A stretch of DNA of 64,000 bases, taken from assembly GCA_022769285.1 (NCBI GenBank), contig JALEKD010000005.1, positions 1 to 64,000 of the forward strand, in the 5' to 3' direction. The notes under the pieces are model-generated. The model did no database searches. It was not told where the DNA came from and saw nothing but the letters and a program-made list of their open reading frames with translations. Shown here piece after piece: positions 55,424 to 64,000 of this stretch (positions within the stretch are counted from its first letter, which is position 1; every line of letters starts with the position of its first letter). The stretch comes from Prevotella sp. (GTDB taxonomy: Bacteria > Bacteroidota > Bacteroidia > Bacteroidales > Bacteroidaceae). The translations under genes and the position numbers were made by a program.

Positions 55424-57253
55424 ATGAGAAAACTTGAACTGTTAGCTCCTGCCAAGAACTTAGAATGTGGCATCGCCGCCATCGACTGCGGGGCTGATGC
55501 CATATATATAGGGGCAGCGCGCTTCGGGGCCCGTGCGGCTGCCGGCAACTCGGTAGAGGACATAGCCGCTCTGTGTCGCTATGCCCATGTTTTTGGTGTC
55601 CGTGTGTACGTGACGCTTAACACCATTATCTACGACAGCGAGCTGGCCGACACCTTGGCACTGGCCGAATGTCTGCGCCAGGCTGGGGTCGATGCCATTC
55701 TTGTACAGGACATGGGGCTTGTGGGGCGAGTGTCCTTGCCACTGCACGCGTCGACCCAGTGCGACACCCGGACGGCCGACAAGGCGCTGTGGCTGCGCTC
55801 TTTGGGCTTCAGTAGGGTAGTATTGGCCCGCGAGCTGTCGGCCAACGAGATACAGGCCATACACCAGGCAGCCCCCGACCTCGAACTCGAAGTGTTTGTC
55901 CATGGTGCGCTCTGTGTGAGCTATTCCGGTGTATGCTATGCATCGCAGTACTGCTTTGGGCGCAGTGCCAACCGGGGTGAGTGTGCTCAGTTCTGCCGCC
56001 TCAAGTTCGACCTCATTGATGCCGATGGTCGCGAGATAGAGCATCAGCGTCACCTGCTCTCGCTTAGGGACCTCTGTCAGATAGATGCCCTTGAGCAGTT
56101 GGCTGATGCTGGCGCCTGCTCTTTTAAAATCGAAGGCCGCCTGAAAGATGCTGACTACGTCAAGAACGTAGTGGCTGCCTATTCGCGCCGCCTGGATCAG
56201 TTGGTGGCCAGCAGGCCCCACGACTACTGCCGGACTTCGCGCGGGCGGGTGGAGTACCACTTCGAGCCCAATCTTCATAAGACTTTCAACCGTGGCTATA
56301 CCCACTACTTCCTGAATGGGCGTCAGCCCGACATTGCCAGCTTTGACACGCCCAAGGCCATGGGCGAGTACGTGGGCCGGGTCAAGGAGTTGCGCGGCAA
56401 CTCATTCAGCGTGGCCGGTGTAGCAGACTTCGCCAATGGCGATGGCCTCTGCTTCATCAATGCCGACCATGAACTGGAGGGCTTTCGGGTGAACCGTGCC
56501 GAGGGCAACCGCCTTTATCCTCAGAAGATGCCGCCGATGCTCCGTCCGGGCATGGCCCTGTATCGTAACAGTGATGTGGCCTTTAGTAAGGTGCTGGCCG
56601 GCAGGGTAGCCGAGCGCAAGGTGCCGGTCGACATGACCCTCTCGCTGTCGCCCACGGGTTTTGTCTTGCAGGCGCAGCAGGCGCGTGCTGAGGTGGCGTT
56701 CGACCACCAGGAGGCCCGCACCGGTCAGCACGACAATATCGTGCGTCAGCTGTCCAAGTTGGGCAATACCCCTTACACCTTGGGCCATCTTACCATAGCC
56801 GATGGGGCCGACGGGCTGTTTATCCCATCCAGCCTGCTGTCCGACTTGCGTCGCATGCTCGTCGAGCAGCTCCAGCAGACCGTCCCCGATGCCTCTGGCG
56901 AGGCTCCGGCAGCCTGTCCCCAGCCTGGCGATGCCCCCCTGTCGCATGGTTGGCAACGCGAGTACCTGCAGTACCCCTACCTGTACAATATAGCTAACCA
57001 GTCGGCGCGTGCCTTCTATCAGCGGCGTGGCCTCTCACCCTTGGCCCCAGCTTACGAGCTCTCGCCCACGTCCCGCCCACTCATTATGCAGTGCCGTCAC
57101 TGTCTGCGCTACGCCTTAGGCTACTGTGTACGCCGTGGAGGACGCAAGCCCCAGTGGCGCGAGCCCCTTTATCTGCGTCTGGGCGATGGCCGACGCTTTG
57201 AGTTGAAGTTCCAGTGTGACGAATGTCAAATGAATATTTATGCCGAAGAATAG
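55424..57253 (+). CDS. peptidase U32 family protein (RlhA/YdcP-like with C-terminal extension)
   Basis: MRKLELLAPAKNLECGIAAIDCGADAIYIG, VHGALCVSYSGVCYASQYCFGRSANRGECAQFCR, SFKIEGRLKDADYV. Confidence 0.92.
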   Translation: MRKLELLAPAKNLECGIAAIDCGADAIYIGAARFGARAAAGNSVEDIAALCRYAHVFGVRVYVTLNTIIYDSELADTLALAECLRQAGVDAILVQDMGLVGRVSLPLHASTQCDTRTADKALWLRSLGFSRVVLARELSANEIQAIHQAAPDLELEVFVHGALCVSYSGVCYASQYCFGRSANRGECAQFCRLKFDLIDADGREIEHQRHLLSLRDLCQIDALEQLADAGACSFKIEGRLKDADYVKNVVAAYSRRLDQLVASRPHDYCRTSRGRVEYHFEPNLHKTFNRGYTHYFLNGRQPDIASFDTPKAMGEYVGRVKELRGNSFSVAGVADFANGDGLCFINADHELEGFRVNRAEGNRLYPQKMPPMLRPGMALYRNSDVAFSKVLAGRVAERKVPVDMTLSLSPTGFVLQAQQARAEVAFDHQEARTGQHDNIVRQLSKLGNTPYTLGHLTIADGADGLFIPSSLLSDLRRMLVEQLQQTVPDASGEAPAACPQPGDAPLSHGWQREYLQYPYLYNIANQSARAFYQRRGLSPLAPAYELSPTSRPLIMQCRHCLRYALGYCVRRGGRKPQWREPLYLRLGDGRRFELKFQCDECQMNIYAEE

Positions 57254-58244
57254 ATTATCCTGGGCGCGGATAGCCTTAGCCGCCCTGTTGGTGCTGTTGG
57301 TAAGTTCGTGTTACCACCGGCCCCATCGGTACTCCAGTCTGTTGTTGCAGCGCAGTACTCCGCAGACCGATACGCTGTCGTTCTACGCCCTGCATCACTA
57401 TACAGTCAACTACAACTTCTTAGTAAAGACCGACTCGCTGTCGCTCATGGTCCAGCAGCCCGAGGAGATGTTGGGCTGCTTGCCTACCGATACCTTTACG
57501 GTACACAAGGGCGACCGCCTTGTGGTGGCCGACTTCCGCATGCTGTCTCAGGATCCCACCGACTCCGTCTGGGTACAGGTGGCTACGGCTGCGCGCCGCT
57601 TCGGATGGATTCACGAGAGTGCGCTGCTGCCATCGGTGGTTCCCGATGACCCTATTTCTGAGTTTATCTCCGTCTTCTCGGACACCCACCTGCTCATTTT
57701 CCTTATCGTCATTTGCATTATCTCGGCCGCTTACCTCATCCGTAAGCTGCGGCGTATGGATGCGCCGATAGTACACTTCCGCGACATCCACTCGTTTTAC
57801 CCCACGCTGCTCACGCTGCTCGTGGCCTCGGCGGCCACGCTCTATGCCAGCATACAGACCTTCGCCCCCGATGTGTGGCGTTACTTCTACTACAACCCCA
57901 CGCTTAACCCACTCTCCGTGCCCATTATCTTAGCCGTGTTCCTTACCTTAGTGTGGCTGATGCTTATCGTAGGTGTGGCCGTGTTAGACGATGTGAGGGC
58001 CCAGTTGCCTGTGGGCGAGGCCATCGTGTACCTGTCAGGGCTGGCAGCCGTTTGCGCGGTCGACTATATCGTGTTTAGCATTACTTCGCTTTACTTTGTG
58101 GGTTATCTGCTCCTCGTTTTCTACTTCTGGTACGCCATCCGCCAGTACCTGCGCCATGGCCGCATCGTCTGTGTGTGTGGCCAGTGTGGTGCACCGCTTC
58201 AGCACAAGGGCCGCTGTCCTCACTGCGGGGCGATCAACGACTGA
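57240..58244 (+). CDS. membrane protein with SH3-like periplasmic segment and C-terminal zinc ribbon
   Basis: Lipobox-like LVSSCY; KGDRLVVADF...WVQVATAARRFGWIHESALLP; multiple TMs; CGQCGAPLQHKGRCPHCG. Confidence 0.75.
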   Translation: MPKNRLSWARIALAALLVLLVSSCYHRPHRYSSLLLQRSTPQTDTLSFYALHHYTVNYNFLVKTDSLSLMVQQPEEMLGCLPTDTFTVHKGDRLVVADFRMLSQDPTDSVWVQVATAARRFGWIHESALLPSVVPDDPISEFISVFSDTHLLIFLIVICIISAAYLIRKLRRMDAPIVHFRDIHSFYPTLLTLLVASAATLYASIQTFAPDVWRYFYYNPTLNPLSVPIILAVFLTLVWLMLIVGVAVLDDVRAQLPVGEAIVYLSGLAAVCAVDYIVFSITSLYFVGYLLLVFYFWYAIRQYLRHGRIVCVCGQCGAPLQHKGRCPHCGAIND

Positions 58245-58245
58245 G

Positions 58246-58524
58246 GGCGCTCGGCTTGTACTATTTTTGCATAAAATAGGCTGCGCCTCGGCCATTAGAG
58301 CAAGCTCATGGCGCTCGGCTTGCACTATTTTTGCATAAAATAGGCTGCGCTTCGGCCATTAGAGCAAGCTCATGGCGCTCGGCTTGCACTATTTTTGCAT
58401 AAAATAGGCTGCGCCTCGGCCATTAGAGCAAGCTCATGGCGCTCGGCTTGCACTATTTTTGCATAAAATAGGCTGCGCCTCGGCCATTAGAGCAAGCTCA
58501 TGGCGCTCGGCTTGCACTATTTTT
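58246..58524 (+). repeat. 64-bp tandem repeat, 4 full copies plus partial fifth
   Basis: Unit GGCGCTCGGCTTGCACTATTTTTGCATAAAATAGGCTGCGCCTCGGCCATTAGAGCAAGCTCAT at 58246, 58310, 58374, 58438, then partial from 58502; only two point differences among full copies. Confidence 0.97.
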
Positions 58525-58603
58525 CCTCATAAATGAGGACTAAGGGTACGGATAATTATATGTACCTTTGCAGCTGTAACAAACCATACAATTTTATAGA
58601 TAG

Positions 58604-61051
58604 ATGAATAGTCAAGGAGCGGCGGCTTTAGTGGCGCTGATGATAGCGTCGGCCGGACATGTTATAGCTGATAACAGGATAACCCATATAGATAATCCAT
58701 CGGTCAACGACACCTCGCGGGTGGTTGACATCGACGAGGTAGTTATTGTGTCTCAACCCAAGGAGAGTTTCCGTCTCCGTAAGCAGCCTGTAAGCAGTTC
58801 CATGTTTTCTGGTGGTGAACTGCAGCGCATGGGCCTCCGCGCCTTGCGCGATTTGTCGCTCTACGTTCCCTCGTTCTCGATGCCTGCTTATGGGTCGCGT
58901 TACACCAGCTCGATATACATACGTGGCATAGGCTCACGCATCAGCAGTCCGGCCGTGGGCATTTACTCCGACGGTCTGCCGCTGATGAGCAAGAGTGCCT
59001 ACAACCATCACAACTACGAGTTGGGCCGTGTCGATGTGCTCCGGGGCCCCCAGGGTACCCTCTATGGCATCAATACCGAGGGCGGACTGATACGTACCTA
59101 CAGCCGCGACCCCCTTACTTGTCAGGGCACCCATCTGCGCATTGGGGCCAGCAACCACTTCGGACGCAATGTAGAGGTGGCCCACTATGCCCGCCCTAAT
59201 GACAAGTTGGCTTGGTCGCTCGCGGGTTTTTATAACGGTCAGAACGGTTACCTCACTAACGCCACCACCGGCCAGAGAGCCGACCAACTCAACGAGGCGG
59301 GCGGCAAACTGCACTTAGTGGGCTTGCCCACCGCCACCCTCAAGCTCGACTATATCCTCGACTATCAGTACACCCGCCAGAACGCCTTCCCCTACGGGGT
59401 GTGGAACCCGCAGACTGACGAGACGGCCTTGCCCTCGGCTAACCGCCAGGGCAACTACCGCCGTAACATGCTCCACACCGGCCTGATACTTACCCAGCGG
59501 TGGGGCGGTGTCACCTTCAGTTCTACCACCAGCTACCAGTATCTCAAGGACTACATGGCGATGGACAATGACTATCTGCCGGCCGATTTCCTGCAACTCG
59601 AGGAGCGCCAGCATCAGAATACGGTTACCCACGAGATGGTTTTTAAGGGCGCTGTGCCCCTTGGCACCGGACGCGACAGTCGTTCGTGGCACTGGACAGC
59701 CGGCTCGTTTACCACCTATCAGTGGAACAAGACCGAGGCACCGGTAACCTTTTATGCCGACATGAACACCTTGGTGGCCGGACAGATACAGACGGCCATG
59801 TACCAGGCTATGGTACAGTCCATGGCAGCCCGCTTTGTGGCATCGGGGATGAGTGAGGCTCAGGCCAAGGCACGGGCTGAGCAACTTATAGCCAGCCACG
59901 GCGGGGTGAGCATGACGGTCCAGCTGGGCACCATCCCCGGCCAGTTCCACCTGCCCACGTTCAACCAGGGCATCTTCCACGAGTCGGCCATAGACCTTAC
60001 CCCTAGGCTCACGGCCACCCTCGGACTGCGCTATGATTACTCGTGGGTCAAGTTGGGCTACGACACCCAGGCCCAGATGACCTGTGACGCCCTCGTCATG
60101 GGCGCGGCGGCCACAGCCAAGCTTACCTCGCACCTGGTTCACTCGTGCCACAATGGCTACAGTCAACTGCTACCCAAGGCAGGGCTGAGTTACCGGCTGG
60201 GCAGTCATGGCTCCAATGTCTATGCAGTGCTCAGCAAGGGCTATAGGGCTGGCGGCTTCAATTTTCAGATGTTCTCCGACATTCTTCAGACCGAACTGCG
60301 CAACAATTCCAGTCAGCGCGGCGATTACGACATACCCCATACCGACGATGACTATCAGCGCATAGCGCAGACCATATCGTACGCCCCCGAAACCACATGG
60401 AACTACGAGGTGGGAGCCCACCTTAACCTATTGGGCAACAGCCTACAGATGGATATAGCGGGTTATCTTATGCAGATACACAATCAGCAGTTGTCTGTGA
60501 TGGCTGGCAACTACGGTTTTGGCCGTATGATGGTCAATGCCGGCCGTAGCCGCAGTCTGGGTGTCGAACTCTCGCTGCGTGGGAGCCATCTGGACAATCA
60601 TCTTACCTGGGCCCTGAACTACGGCTATACCAACTCCGAGTTTCGCGACTATACCGATGCTGTTACCGAGGACGGTGCCACACGTACGGTGAGCTACCGT
60701 CACCATCGGGTGCCGTACATACCGCTGCATACACTGGCCGCTAATGTCGACTATCGTATCGCCCTGCGTGCAGGCAGCCTCCAGGCCTTAGTGTTAGGGG
60801 CCAACCTCCAGGCCCAGGGACGCACCTACTGGGACGAGACCAATGTGTACAGCCAGAAAGCCTATGCCCTGTTGGGTGCCCATGCCGATGTGTGCTGGCC
60901 CAAGGTCACCGTGAGCCTGTGGAGCCGCAATATGACCAGTGCCCATTACAATAGTTTCGCTATAGAGAGTGCCGCCAGCGGCCAGTCGCTTGTTTTCGCC
61001 CAGCAGGGCAGCCCATTCCAGTTGGGCGTCGACGTGCGGTTCGACTTCTGA
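58604..61051 (+). CDS. TonB-dependent outer-membrane receptor
   Basis: Plug domain LRALRDLSLYVPSFSMPAYGSRYTSSIYIRGIGSR, VDVLRGPQGTLYG; barrel ending in FQLGVDVRFDF; TACCTTTG box at 58562. Confidence 0.94.
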   Translation: MNSQGAAALVALMIASAGHVIADNRITHIDNPSVNDTSRVVDIDEVVIVSQPKESFRLRKQPVSSSMFSGGELQRMGLRALRDLSLYVPSFSMPAYGSRYTSSIYIRGIGSRISSPAVGIYSDGLPLMSKSAYNHHNYELGRVDVLRGPQGTLYGINTEGGLIRTYSRDPLTCQGTHLRIGASNHFGRNVEVAHYARPNDKLAWSLAGFYNGQNGYLTNATTGQRADQLNEAGGKLHLVGLPTATLKLDYILDYQYTRQNAFPYGVWNPQTDETALPSANRQGNYRRNMLHTGLILTQRWGGVTFSSTTSYQYLKDYMAMDNDYLPADFLQLEERQHQNTVTHEMVFKGAVPLGTGRDSRSWHWTAGSFTTYQWNKTEAPVTFYADMNTLVAGQIQTAMYQAMVQSMAARFVASGMSEAQAKARAEQLIASHGGVSMTVQLGTIPGQFHLPTFNQGIFHESAIDLTPRLTATLGLRYDYSWVKLGYDTQAQMTCDALVMGAAATAKLTSHLVHSCHNGYSQLLPKAGLSYRLGSHGSNVYAVLSKGYRAGGFNFQMFSDILQTELRNNSSQRGDYDIPHTDDDYQRIAQTISYAPETTWNYEVGAHLNLLGNSLQMDIAGYLMQIHNQQLSVMAGNYGFGRMMVNAGRSRSLGVELSLRGSHLDNHLTWALNYGYTNSEFRDYTDAVTEDGATRTVSYRHHRVPYIPLHTLAANVDYRIALRAGSLQALVLGANLQAQGRTYWDETNVYSQKAYALLGAHADVCWPKVTVSLWSRNMTSAHYNSFAIESAASGQSLVFAQQGSPFQLGVDVRFDF

Positions 61052-61102
61052 CCCCCTATCCCAGTGCGGGGCGTGGCCCCGCTGATACTCTTGCTATAGG
61101 CT

Positions 61103-62422
61103 ATGAATGTAGTAGACCACCAGATATTCCGATTGGCCATCCCTGCCATAGTGACCAATATCACCGTGCCCCTGTTGGGGCTGGCCGACCTTACCATCGT
61201 GGGCCACATGGGCAGCACGGCCTATATAGGGGCCGTGGCGGTAGGTTCTATGGTGTTCAATGTCATCTATTGGGTATTCGGGTTCCTTCGCATGGGTACC
61301 AGCGGGCTCACCTCGCAAGCCTTAGGTGCCGGTGCCCCGCGGGCCATCGTCAGTCTGCTGCGCCAGTCGCTCACGGCCGCCATGGCCATAGCCCTGGCCA
61401 TGCTGATAGGGCAGCGTGGCCTGTTAGCCCTGGCCATGCTGGCCATGAAGCCCCAGGCCGATGTGGCCCAGGCGGTAGATACCTACTTCTCTATCTGCAT
61501 CTGGGGAGCCCCGGCCATGATGGGCCTGTATAGTCTTACCGGCTGGTTTATAGGCATGCAGAATACGCGCATACCTATGTACGTGTCTATCGTGCAGAAT
61601 GTGGCTAATCTGGTGGCATCGGTCGCCCTGGTCTATGGTGCAGGAATGTACATCGAGGGTGTGGCCATGGGCACCCTGATAGCCCAGTGGACAGGTTTTC
61701 TCATGGCCATCTACTGTCTGTGGCGTAGCCATTTGCTGCCTGTTGTCCCCTACGGCTTGCGTGGCGATAATGATGGTGGCAACCAGGGCTTCCTCCACTT
61801 CTTTGCCGTTAACCGCGACATCTTTCTGCGTACCCTTTTCCTGGTTTCGGTCAACTTGTTTTTTACCTCGGCAGGTTCGCGTCAGGGAGCCCTGACCCTC
61901 TCGGCTAATACCCTGCTGCTGACCCTCTTTACCATTACCTCGTTTACTATGGACGGACTGGCCTATGCGGCCGAGGCGTTAGGTGGCCGCTGCTGTGGAG
62001 CCCACGACAGGGCCGGATTCAGTCTGTTGGTGCGCCGGCTCTTCCTCTGGGGCGGTCTATCTGCGGTGTTGTTCACGTTGGTGTATATCCTTGGCGGAGG
62101 CGCCTTGCTCAGACTGCTCACCTCCGATGCCCCGGTTGTGGCCGAGGCCCTTCGTTATCTGCCCTGGGCGGCCGTCATCCCCCTGGCAGGCGTGTCGGCC
62201 TTTTTGCTTGACGGCCTGTTTATCGGTCTTACCGCCACCCGTGCCATGCTGTGGTCGTCTGTGCTGTCAGCCCTGCTGTTCTATGCCGTCTACCTGGTCT
62301 TTACGCCCCTCATGGCCAACCATGCCTTGTGGATGGCCTTGATAGTCTATCTGTCCATGCGCGGCATCATCCAGGCCGTTATGCTTCGCCGCTCCTCGCC
62401 CGTCTGGCGTAGGTTTGAGTAG
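61103..62422 (+). CDS. MATE family efflux transporter (DinF-like)
   Basis: 12-TM pattern; AIPAIVTNITVPLLGLADLTIVGHMGSTAYIGAVAVGS; GTSGLTSQALGAG. Confidence 0.92.
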   Translation: MNVVDHQIFRLAIPAIVTNITVPLLGLADLTIVGHMGSTAYIGAVAVGSMVFNVIYWVFGFLRMGTSGLTSQALGAGAPRAIVSLLRQSLTAAMAIALAMLIGQRGLLALAMLAMKPQADVAQAVDTYFSICIWGAPAMMGLYSLTGWFIGMQNTRIPMYVSIVQNVANLVASVALVYGAGMYIEGVAMGTLIAQWTGFLMAIYCLWRSHLLPVVPYGLRGDNDGGNQGFLHFFAVNRDIFLRTLFLVSVNLFFTSAGSRQGALTLSANTLLLTLFTITSFTMDGLAYAAEALGGRCCGAHDRAGFSLLVRRLFLWGGLSAVLFTLVYILGGGALLRLLTSDAPVVAEALRYLPWAAVIPLAGVSAFLLDGLFIGLTATRAMLWSSVLSALLFYAVYLVFTPLMANHALWMALIVYLSMRGIIQAVMLRRSSPVWRRFE

Positions 62423-62528
62423 GCTCCCCAGGCAGCATCTGGTAGCATGGTATCCCATAGATGGGCAATAGCCTCCCGTAAATAAGCAATGACAATCTGA
62501 ATGTTTGATTCCTGGCTCCATTCTAAGT

Positions 62529-62591
62529 CTGCGGACGTGCGTCCGAAACCTTAGAATATACATCCGAAACTTTAGAACGCACATTCTCTGT
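62529..62591. repeat. 21-bp periodic intergenic repeat, about three units
   Basis: CTGCGGACGTGCGTCCGAAAC / CTTAGAATATACATCCGAAAC / TTTAGAACGCACATTCTCTGT; encodes heptads (LRTCVRN LRIYIRN FRTHILC) in one frame. Confidence 0.6.
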
Positions 62592-62675
62592 CTCAGCATC
62601 CACGGGGCGAAGGTCGGCCGCGTTCGGCAGACCGATTTCCGGAAAAACAAGGCATACGAAAGAAACGATAAGGCA

Positions 62676-62709
62676 CAAAAAAAGCAAGGCATGGATGTCA
62701 AGCCTTGCT
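62676..62709 (-). terminator. intrinsic terminator of the pseudouridine synthase gene
   Basis: Minus strand AGCAAGGC...GCCTTGCT followed by T-rich tract. Confidence 0.75.
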
Positions 62710-62712
62710 TTA

Positions 62713-63384
62713 TTATTCGGGTGCGAGCGCTCGCCAGAGCGCATCGGATGGGGTAGGGGCCTTGATGGCTATTCGCTCTTTGGTCACAGGGTGTACAAAG
62801 TCTATCTGCTTGGCCATAAGAGATATTCCGCCATCAGGGTTAGAGCGTGGCGCGCCATACTTCAGGTCTCCCCGGATGGGACAGCCCATGTGCGCCAACT
62901 GGCAGCGTATCTGGTGGTGTCTGCCCGTCATCAGGTGTATCTCCAAGAGTGTGTACCGGTCGGTCTTGCCAATGATGCGGTAGCTCAGAAGGGCTCGCTT
63001 GGCCCCCGGCACATCATGGTCGTGTGCATAGCTCTTGTTCTGTTTCTCGTTGCGCACTATCCAGTTCTCCAAGGTACCCTCGGGCTGCACCGGTGTATTC
63101 TTGACGATGGCCCAGTAGGTCTTGTGTATGTCGCCGGTACGAAACAGGTCGTTCAGGCGGGTCAGGGCTTTCGACGTGCGGGCAAAGAGCACCAGGCCAC
63201 TTACCGGGCGATCCAGGCGGTGTACCACGCCGAGGAAAACGTTCCCCGGCTTGTGATACTTCACCTTGATATAGTCCTTCACCGTCTCTGCGAGCGGTTT
63301 GTCGCCGGTCTTGTCGCCCTGTACGATTTCTCCGCTACGCTTATTGACGATGATGATGTGGTTATCTTCGTAAACTACTTCCAT
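62713..63384 (-). CDS. RluA-family pseudouridine synthase
   Basis: GVVHRLDRPVSGLVLFARTSKALTRLNDLF catalytic Asp motif; TGRHHQIRCQLAHMGCPIRGDLKYGA. Confidence 0.94.
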   Translation of the reverse strand: MEVVYEDNHIIIVNKRSGEIVQGDKTGDKPLAETVKDYIKVKYHKPGNVFLGVVHRLDRPVSGLVLFARTSKALTRLNDLFRTGDIHKTYWAIVKNTPVQPEGTLENWIVRNEKQNKSYAHDHDVPGAKRALLSYRIIGKTDRYTLLEIHLMTGRHHQIRCQLAHMGCPIRGDLKYGAPRSNPDGGISLMAKQIDFVHPVTKERIAIKAPTPSDALWRALAPE

Positions 63385-64000
63385 TACATGTTCATTCCGC
63401 CGTCTACCTGGATTACCTGGCCGCTTACATACGATGACAGGTCAGATGCCAGATACAGTGCCGTATTGGCAATGTCGTCGGTAGTACCGCCACGACGCAG
63501 AGGAATCTTGTTAGTCCACTCCTTGCGGATGTCATCGGGCAGAGCCTGAGTCATGGCAGTATCTATGAAGCCCGGGGCGATGGCATTGGCGCGTATGCCC
63601 TTAGGGCCCATCTCCTGGGCGATACTCTTGGCCAGGGCTATCAGTCCTGCCTTAGAGGCAGCGTAATTGGCCTGACCGGCATTGCCGTGTACGCCTACTA
63701 CAGAGGCCATGTTGATGATAGAGCCCTTGCGCTGGCGCATCATCACGGGTACACAGGCGTGGATAAAGTTGAAGGCGCTCTTCAGGTTGACGGCTATCAC
63801 AGCGTCCCACTGCTGCTCGGTCATGCGGAGCATCAGTCCGTCCTTTGTAATGCCGGCATTGTTGACCAGAATGTCTACCGACCCAAATTCTTCCTTAACC
63901 TTGCCCACTACATCGGCTGTCTGTGCAAAGTCGGCAGCGTTGCTGGCATATCCTTTAGCCTTTACGCCCAGGGCAGCGATTTCGCGCTCTGTGGCCAGGC
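63384..64000 (-). CDS. fabG: 3-oxoacyl-[ACP] reductase, 5' end beyond window
   Basis: NNAGITKDGLMLRMTEQQWDAVIAVNLKSAFN, YAASKAGLIALAKSIAQE, APGFIDTAMT; frame stays open to 64000, so the tracked start at 63908 is internal. Confidence 0.93.
   Translation of the reverse strand, partial: LATEREIAALGVKAKGYASNAADFAQTADVVGKVKEEFGSVDILVNNAGITKDGLMLRMTEQQWDAVIAVNLKSAFNFIHACVPVMMRQRKGSIINMASVVGVHGNAGQANYAASKAGLIALAKSIAQEMGPKGIRANAIAPGFIDTAMTQALPDDIRKEWTNKIPLRRGGTTDDIANTALYLASDLSSYVSGQVIQVDGGMNM

Noticed and set aside
58246-58524. CRISPR array
   Set aside because: Whole 64-bp unit is repeated with no variable spacers and no cas genes nearby.

Overview
The window reads as ordinary Bacteroidales (Prevotella/Bacteroides-like) chromosome. 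There are about 38 supportable protein genes, many start regions carry the TAnnTTTG (-7) promoter type, and I saw no rRNA, tRNA, CRISPR array or prophage. Core genes include pyrK/pyrD, glmM, queG, htpG, aroC, slyD-like, the two-component pair rprX/rprY-like, recJ/recQ, deoD, metA, an ABC-F protein and fabG. Accessory content includes a porin / imelysin / di-heme oxidoreductase / CcsBA cluster, a divergent rubrerythrin-OxyR pair, a subtilase with a possible T9SS sorting tail, a MORN-GH25 lysozyme, a minimal PBP, a secreted NUC-type nuclease and an orphan TonB receptor-MATE pair. A large minus-strand CDS at the left edge (about 522 codons, open through position 2) is missing from the ORF track. 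The most unusual signals are non-coding: (i) a 64-bp tandem repeat (58246-58524) carrying a -7-like box and a hairpin, with a diverged solo copy 56 kb away in the pyrK leader; (ii) a dispersed palindromic element (11749-12007 and about 48117-48345) with internal 21-bp repeats whose relatives form the heptapeptide signal sequence of a PBP; (iii) an orphan promoter plus terminator defining a candidate ~100-nt RNA (30862-30960); (iv) a perfect terminator hairpin inside the 5' end of queG and a terminator-like hairpin in the slyD leader; (v) several palindromes placed at predicted promoters (rubrerythrin, di-heme oxidoreductase, GH3). All calls come from reading sequence; no database search was run.
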